A stretch of 64,000 nucleotides of DNA, from NCBI GenBank assembly GCA_964035545.1, contig OZ037766.1, positions 5,681,722-5,745,721 of the forward strand, written 5' to 3'. The notes under the pieces were generated by a model. The model was not told the origin of the DNA. It ran no database searches and saw nothing but the letters and a program-made list of their open reading frames with translations. Position 1 is the first letter of the stretch; each line of letters starts with the position of its first letter. Made by a program: the position numbers and the translations under genes. The DNA comes from Bugula neritina. Lineage: Eukaryota; Bryozoa; Gymnolaemata; Cheilostomatida; Bugulidae. This document shows positions 36,431-48,310 of this stretch, in pieces.

Positions 36431-37234
36431 ACTATGAGCATTAAAATTGCATATAATTTTATCTATCCCGATCTAAAAGTAAATCACTATCTTTAGATCA
36501 AAACATTTGTACTGAATGACTGAATTTGATACAACAAAAAAGAAAGCCATTCGACTTCGAGTTTCAACTGAGTAACACTGACAAACACCCACTCCCAGTC
36601 CCACACTGACGGTCACAGTGACAGTACAGATACTCAGTACTGAGTAAGACGGAGGTCTGAGATTGAGAGTGAGACTCAGACTGAGTGTGACACTCACACT
36701 GGCAGTGGCTCTGCATCTGGCATTCATTTTCAAATACTAAAACTAAAATTAATTACTCAATGGAATACTAATAGCAAACTATTACTAATAATGATGCAGC
36801 AATTTGGAATTGAATGTTTTTACCAAAGCTTTTTTTACCAAGCTTTGGTGTGACCTGCCAAGTGTTCTCTAAGTCGAAAGCAGCGAGTAGGAACAAATAG
36901 TACAGGTTAGGTCATGAGCCACAATTCTCCAACAATTGTCGCAAAATGATCAAGTATAATATTGTGAGGATATTTCACACACCCTAATTGAAAACAACTT
37001 ATAGTTTAGAACCACGGGAGACACACGCTTAACTTTTACCTGTTTCATAGGTGCAGAGTTATCCACCCGCTAGCTCATTTACAATTTCCTCTAAGTATAT
37101 ACACAATAATAATGTTTTATATCATCAAATATAAAAATTATTATCATTTATATGCACTAAGAAGCCCATAGTTTATAATACTGCATATTTAGCCATTACT
37201 AAAAATATTCTGCTTTTATTGTTTGGTTAATTGT

Positions 37235-37575
37235 TAATGCTGCAGTTATGTAGCTGAGCCCTGCTGCTAAAACCTGGACTATGTTGGAATTGGGCAGGTC
37301 ATGCTTCCAACACAGTTGGTTTAAGGTCATACTTTTCATTTTCTGGCTCTTTGCCAGGTGCTTTATGTTCTATATGAACAATGTTCCACTGATAGCTCGA
37401 ACAGGTTGAATGTCACAAGAACAAAAAAAATATGAAAAGATAAAGAAACTTATGTTCTCCAATATACTTTTTTATTTTTTTCAAAAGCCAATTCATGTTT
37501 AAGTTATAGCTTGTTGAAAAACATAGTCCCCCTTCCACATTCTTTTCAATTTATACGCTCCTGACTTGTTATTGT
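37235..37575 (-). repeat. interspersed repeat, copy A
   Basis: The reverse complement of this stretch aligns with 39450-39890: shared blocks include CTGTTCGAGCTATC, AACATAAAGCA, ATGACCTTAAACCAACTGTG, TTTTTCAACAAG/TTGTTGAAAAA-type segments and AGGAGCGTA. Similarity is patchy (estimated 65-75%). I cannot assign the family. Confidence 0.55.
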
Positions 37576-38879
37576 GTCTCAATATGCCTTGTATTTGAGT
37601 GCTTGTTAGTCTCGCTTCACTAACTTTGCCTATACTTCACAAGTGCCAGTGCTGCTCGCTCAAAAGCTAAATGCTATAAACTGATCAGCTAAAACCCAAT
37701 CTTGTATTCCTAGGTTGGTTGGCCTAAACAAAACGATAGTCAAATCATGATTTCATGTTTTAAAAATTTACTCTATTCTAACCTGCTGCCTAGCTAGTTC
37801 TATTTTTGATGTATAATTACAAAATTTGTGATACATTTTTTTGGCAACCATGTGATTTATAAAATGCAGTAATGGTACTTATAATATTATATTATTATCA
37901 TTATAATATATTATATAGTATTATGTGTGTTTTTATTATACTGCATAATATCTATTTTATTATTGTTGTTGTGCAAACAAGTGCAATTAACCTAGTTTTC
38001 AAAATGTACCTCTAAATTATCAGAATGTCAGTTTAGATATTTTCATGCTTTGTAAGGTAAACCTAAAAAAAGAGGCTGTATTCCCAAAGTAAAGGGTGTT
38101 GAACTATGAACTATATTAGATTAGCCACTCTGCTACCAAGTGCATCAGTATAATATTATATGAATAGCTCTGATGCTTTGTCTCCGGTGGCTGGCTGCGA
38201 TATGATAACTTGGCCAACTTCCAAGAGTTTAAAATTGGCGCAATTATTCAAGAGGTTACATACTGCACAGAGCTAGCAGTGATAGTAACCTTGCTATTGG
38301 CAGTACTTATTACAACTGCCAGCATATAAGCTGCATTGTAGAATGCCGTTGGGGTAGGCTAGTAAAACCAAATTCTGCTCTCTAATATACCTTAGACACA
38401 ATGCAGCAACATAATTGTTCATTTCAAATTACATTGACACCCTTACATGAGCTGTGGGCTTCATAAAGATTCATATGATTAGAGATTTATGCTATAGGCT
38501 AGCTATGATGAAAATAACACACCATTGTCAAAGTTAACTTCAAGTATGTTGTTTTCCAGAAACTCAGTAATGTCCATTTATCTCTCGCATACAAATACTT
38601 ATGTAATAGCATACAGTTTAAGTTTTATTTTAGAGCACATCTGCAAACTCTACAATAAGAGCTTGCTTTACCAGTCTATTTCAGACCTGTTTTTGTAGCT
38701 AGTAATACGCAAGCTACTTATTTTTAAACTTTTGGGTTATTTGTTCAAAACCATTAGCTTTGCTAGTAACCCGAGACTATTGCAACAGTTGACTGCTATC
38801 AACATGAATTGACAGCTTAATAATTATAACCCATTTGCGCGCCGAAATATTTATGTAATGATAGTCACTCATATAGTGC

Positions 38880-38975
38880 GCATCTTATTAACGATGATTG
38901 CGTGTTCCAGAGGTTAGTGGCGTCAGCGACGAGTTGGTTGGTCATGGTTCAACCCTGTTTTGTTGCATTTTTTTT
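38880..38975 (+). mobile_element. possible tRNA-derived SINE head
   Basis: CAGAGGTTAGTGGCGTCAGC followed by GGTCATGGTTCAACCCTG resembles the A and B boxes of the SINEs at 53.6 and 59.1 kb, then T-rich sequence. There is no matching tail, so this is either a fragment or a chance resemblance. Confidence 0.4.
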
Positions 38976-39449
38976 TTGTCAACTTATGCAAATCCTACGC
39001 ATGTATAATAAATATGGCTATAATTGTAAAGTTTTTTTTTAACTTTTGTTCAACAGTAAGACAACATACATGCATAATAATTAGATACTGAACACTGGAC
39101 TAAACCTTAAATTGATCTTATAGAATACAATGTACTTAAAATAATCATGTGAATTAGAGAAACTGAAAGTACACCTGCTGTGCTATAGACAGACCTTTAC
39201 TGACAAGACTGCAAAGTGAAGTGATTTAGCTGAAATTAACTCTGCCAAACAAACAAAGAATTATGTTGTGCTGAGGCATTTTCAATATATTATTGTAACA
39301 TAGTGAGATGATTCAGCTAAGTGCTAATGTAAAACAGGGAACATTATATTGGCAGAAATCCAATAGATTGCCAATTTGTGCGAGAGGGTACTATATGTTA
39401 TTGTGATAGCGCGCAGAGCGGCAAACGTACAAGGAATGCTATAATTAGT

Positions 39450-39895
39450 CACAGGAGCGTAGCTAGAACCACCATATGAAGAATTTAGAAAATTGCAGTG
39501 AAACTTGCAAAATGGTGTATGTTTTTACCAAATTGTGAAGAGCATAAACAGAATTTCAAAAAACAAAGAAAGTATATTAGAGAAAACATATCAAGGAATG
39601 TCAAGTTTAACTTTTAGACTTTATAAAATGAATCCCCTGTGCTACAGCAGTGGAACATGGAGGGTGTAAAATTTTACTTATTATGCAACAACTTTCTCAG
39701 AAAATTTTTTGTTGAAAAATTAAAAAAGTATATGAAAGAGGAATGCAAGAGCTATCTTTTCATGTAAAATTTGTTAATGTGAGACAAAAACTGTTCGAGC
39801 TATCCCCTGGAAACCGTTTATATATAACATAAAGCAGTGCTTGAATCTGGAAAGTAATGACCTTAAACCAACTGTGAAGATGAAAACTAATCGTT
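39450..39895 (+). repeat. interspersed repeat, copy B (inverted relative to copy A)
   Basis: It begins near CACAGGAGCGTAGCTAGAAC and runs through CTGTTCGAGCTATC and ATGACCTTAAACCAACTGTG, matching copy A on the other strand. The GGAGCGTAGC-type start resembles ends of old invertebrate DNA transposons, but no coding part is visible. Confidence 0.55.
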
Positions 39896-41118
39896 ATCTG
39901 GAATGGTTTTGTTCAGTGAACCATGCGATCATTGCCAGAATGTGGGTTTAGCAACATAAAGGTATGGATATCAACTTAAATGTTCCCTGGACCACATAGG
40001 TGAACACCACCATAAATGGACAGAGCTTGCTTTCACCAAGTTGCATGGCCTTTATAAACTGTAAAGTATGTGCTTAAAAAAGTTAGAGATATTGCTGTAG
40101 TAAAACAATCTAGAAAGAAAATCTAGCAGCAGCAACCAATGAGATCCTTTACATTGCTGTGTTGAATGCAGTAAAGCATGCGTTCTCACAATTAGATTAG
40201 TGATTAGTCACCAAAATGCTTGCCAAAAGGATGAAACTGTGTTTTGTTTATATCACCAGGGCTTTTGCTTCTCTATCTATGTGTTTCTCTCATCTTCGTT
40301 TTGTCAATGCATTTTTGCATGTGTAACCTACTTCTCCTCATCTATAATCTTTGGTTGTGAAGTCTTGCTTTACATACTCACTATACTCTTTATAGCTAAG
40401 CCATATAACACAATGCATATTCAGCAGATAGGTTGTAAGCCTGCATGAAAAGTAATTATATACTTGACATATAATTTATAGAATAAAAATTTACAAATTA
40501 TACAAACACTTGCTGACTAATGCATTTCTTTTTTCATTCCAATACATTTTTATCAAAACATGGTTTATTTTGTCTAAATAAGGTAGGTTTGCTTGAATGA
40601 TACCAATTTTAGACAATTGTTCTAGTTTTTGTTTATTTTAGAAATTATATGCATGTTCAAGTTTTAGCTTTCAACAAGCTTAGTATTTTCTGCATATAGT
40701 ATAAGATGAGCGAATCTAATAACAGCTGGCAGGTCATTTAATGTAGAAATCGAAAACAAAGACACCCCCCCCCCCCTTCGCATGCTATTTCACAGATGTT
40801 AGATAATGTATTTACTATATTTTCAATAGCAAGTTGATGTTTTGAAAGGTACTTATAAAAATAGATCTAAAACTACAGCCTTTAAAAGAGTTAGATTATT
40901 CGGTTTTTTTAGTACAATTTTTTCAAAAGCTTTTTCTGGGTTGAAAACTATTTTTGAATTTCTAATTTTTAGAATCTAAATTTTGACAGTGAGTTTGTCT
41001 TGACTATTTGTTGGCTAGTCCTTGGCCTATCCTTCTGTAGAACATTCTTCCAAGGTGGCATGGAAAGACTTTCATTAACAATACACGTCATTCTATGTAG
41101 CACCTAATCCCCTTTAGC

Positions 41119-41394
41119 CTAGGGCCACACGGTGCGTATTTTCGCATGCGAAAATTGAAACCACAAGTAGCAAAGGTATCCACTGTAGCGTCAGTGATGC
41201 GTGATAAATAAAGCTTTCAATAAAACGCAATTTACTGGAATGTAGCACTAAAATAAAGAAATTGGGCTCGCTGAATAACTACCAGCCAATTAGGTGACGA
41301 CGACAGAGACGATTCGCACTTGCGTTGAGAATGCTGAGCGACAAGTGCGAATGTTTTCTCAATGCATGCGAAAATACGCACAGTGTGGCCCTAG
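41119..41394. mobile_element. 276-bp MITE with ~30-bp terminal inverted repeats
   Basis: The left end is CTAGGGCCACACGGTGCGTA and continues TTTTCGCATGC. The right end is the reverse complement with one change (CTAGGGCCACACTGTGCGTA). The interior is non-coding. The terminal CTAG, or TA, may be the target duplication. Superfamily not assigned. Confidence 0.85.
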
Positions 41395-42977
41395 TCTTGC
41401 ACACTGAAAATTACCACAACTTCTTATTTCAGTGGTCCAATGCCTAGACTTATTTTACTGATTTGAGCTTTTGTATATTTTTAGAGCCTAAATTCATTGC
41501 GGTAGACCACACAACCACACAGAATAGCTCCCTACCCCCCTCCGCATATATTGCACAATACCACTCTAAACTAAACGGCTATAGTGCAGCTGATCTAGAC
41601 TTTTGTGAATCATTGGATTTACTTAAATGTACTAAATACATGTGGCTGTTGGGTTCGCTTTAAAAGTTGATTAACATAGTATTAGATATAATTTCAAATT
41701 ATTGTTTTCAATACAAACGCACGCTATTATATTTTATTTATATGGATATTTTTTAATACAATACCTAAATTTAGAAACTTGCGTTTAGCCCTTTCGTATT
41801 TACCTGTACTTACAAGCCTAAAACTTACAGACTCTAACCACTGTAATGCCATGTACACAGTAAGCCCATGCTTCACATGACAGGATAAATTGAAATACCT
41901 GGAAAATATATTTTATAATGTATAGTATTATACATAAAGCATTAGCAGCTGCACATGTGTGGTTCATGTATATCGTATACAGACTGTACTTGTGGCAATT
42001 GTCAGACATTTAGGCTACTGCACACATACATATAGTTGAAATGTTGCAAGAATTAACAAACAACACAGATTAATCTAATGTAAATTTACCAAGTTAATTC
42101 GACAATAACTTTTGATAGAAGCAAACTGTTTAACTTTATTTGAACTTGATGAATATGTATTCTCAAAATTTCATCACATATTTGAATTACCTAACTAAAT
42201 TGTGCAATATAATACTTTTTGTGCAGTTCTTTTAAAGAAAAAAAATATGTTCCAAACTACTGGCAAGTTTGAGAATTCCACAAGACTTAATCACAGCCAG
42301 TGTAGGCGATTTTTGTGTGTTGGTGACAACCACAATTCTATTTAAATGTCGCAACTAAATTAACAAATATTTGCAAAGTTGGATCATCGCTATTTTATAA
42401 ATATTATTCCTTTTCATTTTACACTTAACTGTGACCTTAGCATAATGCACTTGCATGGGGTGACGATAATTATTAATGTCAATGTTTTTTTCTATTTAAG
42501 TGAACTGTTTGGCAACAATAATAATATATTCCACGGAATAAAAAATGACAAATTGTGAATAAGGAAACCGCCGACTGCCACGACGCAAAGTGATACCTGT
42601 TTGTGTGAGGGTACGAGCCTACACAACGATGATTCTACTTCGTAACTTCTGTCACTCTTCCTATTTTTAATGATTGATGGTTGACTTCAAAATTCACGAC
42701 AAGAAGTTGAATAAATGAATAAGGGAAATTAAGTTCAGTGGAAAAGTTGCATGCTTCACAAAAATACTTATTAACTTTTAATAAATTAAGGAATTAGTGA
42801 TATAATAGCTCATTGTTATATTATGTCTTTTTCTCAAGTATCTGCGTTGCCTGTAACATAGGTACATGTCTTTAGGTGGTGTTAAAATAGCAACAAAGCT
42901 ATTGCACAACTTGGTCTCAACCGCAGTGGTTTTGGCTCGAGTCCACCACTGCAGTCTATAACAGGAAGTAAAAGTAG

Positions 42978-42985
42978 TATATAAG
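42978..42985 (+). promoter_or_regulatory. TATA box of the secreted Cys-rich gene
   Basis: TATATAAG lies 72 bp before the ATG at 43050, placing transcription start near 43010 and a short 5' UTR. This is the clearest core promoter in the window. Confidence 0.55.
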
Positions 42986-43049
42986 TCACACACTTCTGAA
43001 CCAACACCACACATTCTTGCAAGCACAAGTAGCAGTAACACACATCAAG

Positions 43050-45778
43050 ATGTTTAAAGTTGCAGTTTTATGTTTTGCTGTCTTCTCTTTTGCAGCAGCT
43101 AGCTTGTACGGTAAGTAAATTTAAAATGTTTGCAATAAAAATTATATAAGTTAAACTTTCACAGATTAATTTTAGAGATTGAAGCATTTTATTTATATAT
43201 TTATAAGTTATATATAAGGTATATTTATCAGTATATAATAAAGTATATTTTATATTTTATCATATATTTTTATTTTGCTATTCACGTTCTGTTATGCAAC
43301 AGGTTAGTTTGTTAAGCAGTAAAAGCTAAAATTCAAAGTTTTCAACAAATTTTATTTGCAAAATTAAAGTTTATATAAAAGCATAGCTTTGATTAAAACT
43401 ATTTTTTGCCAAGATTTTGATTCAATTTATTTGTCACATAGAAACATTTGATACATGCAAGTTGTGAAAGCATCACAAGACAAAGCATTGCATAATTATT
43501 CTGTTATTGGATTATATTATCATATTATATTTGAGTATCATATTTTTGCATCATATTATTACATGATCACATTGCATAATATTATTATTGTATTACATAA
43601 TTTACCATATAATTGCATCATATAATTGTATCATATTATTTTGTTATATTGTTGTATTAATTATTACATTACATTATTGCATTATATGATATTGCAATGT
43701 TCTTACTTTATCTTTCATGCAGGACATCGTCAAGCACCCACAGCTGCACCACCTGCACCCACCTGCGGTATTTGTCCCGTTAATGATTGTGGGCTTGTCC
43801 CATTTGAGTTCAGGTACACTTGCCCTAACGGCAACATTCTAGACAACTGTGGATGTGTAAAGAGCTGCCAGTGTGGTAAGTAGTGTGTGTTGTTTTTAGT
43901 ACACCAGCTGTGAGGAGCTGTACAGAGTTACTCCAATAAACATAGGCTAACGGTTTTCGTGCCTGCATTAATTTCATTTGTACGGATTATATGATTCTTG
44001 AAACAAAACTCAGAAGACTGTATTACATACATGCGTTACATACACTCTGAAAGCAGTAAGCCTCTGTTTTATAAGAATAAGCATTTTTTAAGATTTCCGT
44101 TGGCTTAAATAAAATTTTGGTAATGCCAGGATTTAGAGAAATTCATGTTTCTCTGTTATAAAGTAAATTGATACAAAGTGCAAGTCCACTTATTACTGGT
44201 TTTGATAGCAGCATTTAAGAGCTGATCATGATTTATTGTATACAGTTATTTATATTCATGCAAGTATTATCCATCTACATTCTACATACATCAATTGATT
44301 GATGCGAATTTATCCATATATCTATATCCAAATAATATATATGCAGTATTTGGCATACTATGCAGTATCACTATTTAATATATTATTGATGATGATTAAT
44401 TACATTAACTTATTAATGGGCCGTTCGTGCAGTATAGCTTGAGGTCTCGTAATTTCGACACCTGATATTTTTAGCCGGATGTCCATCATTTGATGCTAAC
44501 CTTCCATGTCCTTTTGGTAAGAAGACTGACTCAAAAGGATGTCCACTTAGCATTTGCAGTGAGTATAAAAGTTCACCTTCTTATAGTTTAAAATGTTTAT
44601 CATAGTTTATATCACTGGCTGACCTACAGTTCAATATTCAATAGTAATCAATATTTCTAACATTCAAAAAAATAATTTTCTAAAAAATGCATATTTTGCT
44701 TTTGTATCAAACAGATTAAATTCAAAATTAGCTTTTCAAGGTTCTTTTTTAATATAGAAAATTAATGATTTCAATTGTATGGATGATAAATTATTCATAT
44801 ATATATATAAGAACCTATAAAATGTCTTCTTTACAGACCCCCCTCCCTGTGAGTTTGCTGGTGATTGCGCCGCTGTATCCTGTTTTGCCGGGTTTGGTAA
44901 CGCTGTCGACAGCAAGCAATGCCCCCTACGTGGTTGCCCATGCCAAGGAGCTGCTAGTAAGTTGGTTTTACATTCATAGACTAGCAAGATGCCAGCTATA
45001 ATGCTGAAAATAGTAATGCATATAAATGAAGTAGAAAATGTAATCGTTTTACAAATATACAGGTCAACAACTTACAACAACTGCTGAATTTGTAAGAATT
45101 ATTGCACTGAAAAGTAATTGAGCAAAACTTTTAGCTTTGCAATATGTATACATGCATTAAGTAACTTTTGCAATTAAATTAAACTCAATTGTTACAACTT
45201 AAAGCTTGTAGCATCATAAGCTGTGTATTGTATAACAGTATTACTTTTCTTTTAGATTGCCCTCCTGTTGATAACTGTAACATTGACTGCTCTGGTAGAG
45301 GAGGCTACAGACTCAACAGACACAACTGTGTAACTTGTCAGTGTGGTGAGTATTTTGGTGGAACACATGCTATGAGATTAGATCGACAGCTTGCTTTGAT
45401 TCAAATCGAAAAATTAAGTCAATTATAACATTACTTCACAGACTAATACAAATTATACATATAATGATTTTTTAAAACCTTGTGGCTAGTTATTCCTAGT
45501 GCTATAAAAACAGTTGTAATATTTTAGTCTAGCTGTTCTTTTAAATAAATGCACGTATTTGAGAATATATTTTATTATCATGAATAAAAAAAATCCTTAA
45601 TTTAGCCCAAAAACCTGGAAGCTGTCCAACTTATGGAGTTTGGGGAAGCCGCACGTGCAGAGATGACTATGACTGTGCAGGAAACCAAAAGTGCTGCCAG
45701 CTTCTCCACTCTGGTGTAAAGAAATGTCACGGTTCATTGGCTCTCACCAAAGGTCACAATGTTCATAGACTAAGGTAA
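43050..45778 (+). CDS. secreted cysteine-rich protein with antistasin/WAP-like modules
   Basis: Exons 43050-43110, 43723-43875, 44475-44558, 44837-44956, 45256-45345 and 45606-45778 join to 226 aa. Residues 1-18 (MFKVAVLCFAVFSFAAASLY) form a signal peptide. Each later exon encodes one Cys-rich unit: exon 2 has 8 Cys (ending NCGCVKSCQCG), exon 3 has 4, exon 4 has 6, exon 5 has 6, and exon 6 has 6 in a WAP-like pattern (GSCPTYGVWGSRTC, DYDCAGNQKCC). CxC endings such as CQCG and CPCQG recall antistasin repeats. Antistasin and WAP domains are commonly serine-protease inhibitors, so an extracellular inhibitor or antimicrobial role is inferred, not shown. The WAP-like unit has two Cys fewer than the usual eight. 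All five introns are phase 1. A TATA box lies at 42978, and AATAAA at 46259. A high-expression secretory product is plausible. Confidence 0.8.
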
Positions 45779-47803
45779 ACTATTCTACTTCCATAATAAC
45801 CTTATACAATAGATGGGCTGTGTAGAACATTTTTACCAACAGTTACACAATGAATCCGTAAAGATTTTTAGACGTTGCAATTAACAAAGGTAAATTATCA
45901 CGTGAAAAATGTGTCATATGACATTTAAGATGTTATGCGCAAAATGCGTTTCAACCATCAAAGGATATATAATTCTCTTTACAGATTATATCAACAGAAT
46001 TTTGCTGTCCTTTAAAGCTGGCCGTTTATATATTATATATTTGTCTAATCAGGCTTTAATTATTTATATGAATTTATTGTAGATACTAAATTTATACAAG
46101 GCACAAGAATCTCACTGTTTGCACCTCTTCCTAGTATAGATAAACTGTTGACTGTTTGGCGACTATTTACACATTCAAATATTTGTTATTCTTTTTAGTA
46201 ATTTTGTTAGTTTTTATTTGGTTGAATAATAGATTGTAATTGTTTTATGCTTAATAACAATAAAATTTTCTGATAAACCTCATCAATGTTGTATAACAAT
46301 AATATTATATATAAATATTTCAACTATATGACTAAATTAAAGAGATATAGAATCTATGTAGGTTTTGGCTTTCCTCCATTGCAATGCATACTAATATTAT
46401 TTATGTAGGCGCTATTTAAATTCCATTAGTTTTTAATGTAATAATATAAACATGCAACATGCATCAAGAAGAATGTATTTAACAACTCTTTACGTATACT
46501 CTTCTTGTCATAATATATTGAAAGTAACCATATAGTTTTAAAATATAGTAATCTTCAATTAAAATGCTGCAAAAATTATTCAATGTTTGGATTTATAGTT
46601 AACAAAGTTGTAAAACAGTTGCAAAGTTAGTTAATAGGCTAATTATAGCTCTGATGAATGCTCAGAATAATTCTTTATTTTAATTTTTTTAAAATCAAGC
46701 ACTTTACTGCAATTAAAATTTTTAAATAAATAATTTCAGCCTAAATGCACAATCTAATAAGAAAGTAATATAAAATATAAATTTTCTATATTTCACAATA
46801 ACTCACTGCACCATAAAATTTTAAAAATTAATATAATACATTCTTGATTGCATCTTTAATTACATTATATATTTTATTCATGCATGATAAAGTTGCTGCA
46901 GATTAAAATTATTAAAACTAATAGTTTTGACTAATTGGTGACTTGGTATAAGCAATTATTTTTCAAATTCTTGAAAAATGTCAGAAAACATTATTTAATT
47001 CACTAAAAACATATGTTTGTTTATTAATTATTATAATAACTTTATATAACATACAAGTATTATATAGCTTACCATATAGGCATATATAATAATATACTCT
47101 AAGCTTATATTATTAGTGTGTGTGTTCGCTTATCTTATAGCTGGAGATTTTAGGTTAGAGCATGCAACATAAACACATGTAGTATATTTTGCAAAACTCG
47201 AGCTTATGATCAAGCTTTATGTTGACAAATAGTTTTGTTTAAATGTTCATGTTTTCTTGCAATAGAATAATGCCAAACAACTAGAAAGTTAATAAAGTTG
47301 TTTTATGAGCTGAAATCCAATTTATTGTCACCAAGTTGCATTTATGTATAATGTATATGACAGTTATTGCATAGCTTGTGGAGCACAAGCTGCATAATCC
47401 AATTTTATAAAGGGCTTATTGGAGTTTTCTTCGCTACATTTATACTCGCTCGTTATCTCACTTTTAGTAGAAAAAGAAAAACAGGATTAGCTGCCATAGC
47501 TCTAAAACGCAATTCTTACTAGCCTTTTTTCATAGTTCTCACGTTGTTAAAATTCTTTATTCACGTAGTTATTAGAGCCACAGGCTTCACCAATTCTGTT
47601 TTCAGTATGGATCACATGTGTACAAAAGTTCGCAGTGTTCCAAGGTTGACCATTGATTAAATAAGTAAAACTATAAATTATAAATATAACTATAAGGCTG
47701 TGCTGGATGCGTATTAGTTATTGCAGTTACTTTTTAAGCGTACATAGCTACTTTTTACAAATAATTATATTGGAAATAATTTAAAAACACCATCACGGTC
47801 ACC
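45779..47803. other. intergenic region before PINX1
   Basis: AT-rich with no supportable gene. A candidate poly(A) signal for the secreted Cys-rich gene (AATAAA) lies at 46259-46264. The last ~400 bp should hold the PINX1 promoter; no clear TATA box was seen. Confidence 0.55.
46259..46264 (+). promoter_or_regulatory. possible poly(A) signal of the secreted Cys-rich gene
   Basis: AATAAA about 480 nt after the stop codon at 45776. Such hexamers are common by chance in this AT-rich DNA. Confidence 0.3.
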
Positions 47804-48310
47804 ATGAGTATGCTTGCAGAATCACAAAGTCGCCGCAAGCAAAAGCTTTCAACTAATCCAAATGGCCATTTGTTTTCTGATGGTAAGTTAAATTTAATAA
47901 AATACTAAGTCTAATGATAATATTAATATTATTTTTAATAATATTACAATTTTTGTTGCTAATACTTATGTATACAGTTATTAGTTATTACTATCAGTTA
48001 GTATAACTATAAAGTTCTATAAGTACAAGTGTAACCCATGGCTATAAGTATAAGTATAACTATAAGTATAAGAGTGAGGCCAAAGCTCAAAGAGCAAACC
48101 TTGACTTAAAGTTAACAAGTATAACTATAAGTGTAAGTATAATAAGCTTACTGCTAGTACTAGTATTAGTTATTACTTTAAATTGTAATAAATTGAAATT
48201 AATTTGAATGTAATTGTAATTTACTTTAATTGTAATACTAATAATAATACTAATGGTAATAGCAATAATGCTGTAATACCAATTATGAATATGAATAATA
48301 TAAATTATTT
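47680..48310. repeat. cryptically simple TATAAGTATAAC tract overlapping PINX1 intron 1
   Basis: Repeated ATAAGTATAAGTATAACTAT and AATACTAATAATAATAC motifs, mostly within intron 1 (47883-48592). The coding first exon lies inside the interval and is unaffected. Confidence 0.5.

Larger units (their letters stand above)
35118..43049. other. ~8-kb gene-poor AT-rich region
   Basis: No gene can be supported. It contains cryptically simple tracts (35.8-36.4 kb), an AGTGTGACACT-rich patch (36.57-36.73 kb), two diverged inverted copies of an interspersed repeat (about 37.24-37.57 and 39.45-39.90 kb), a tRNA-like SINE candidate near 38.9 kb, a C run near 40.77 kb and a 276-bp MITE at 41.12 kb. The promoter of the secreted Cys-rich gene is at its right end. 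Confidence 0.6.
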
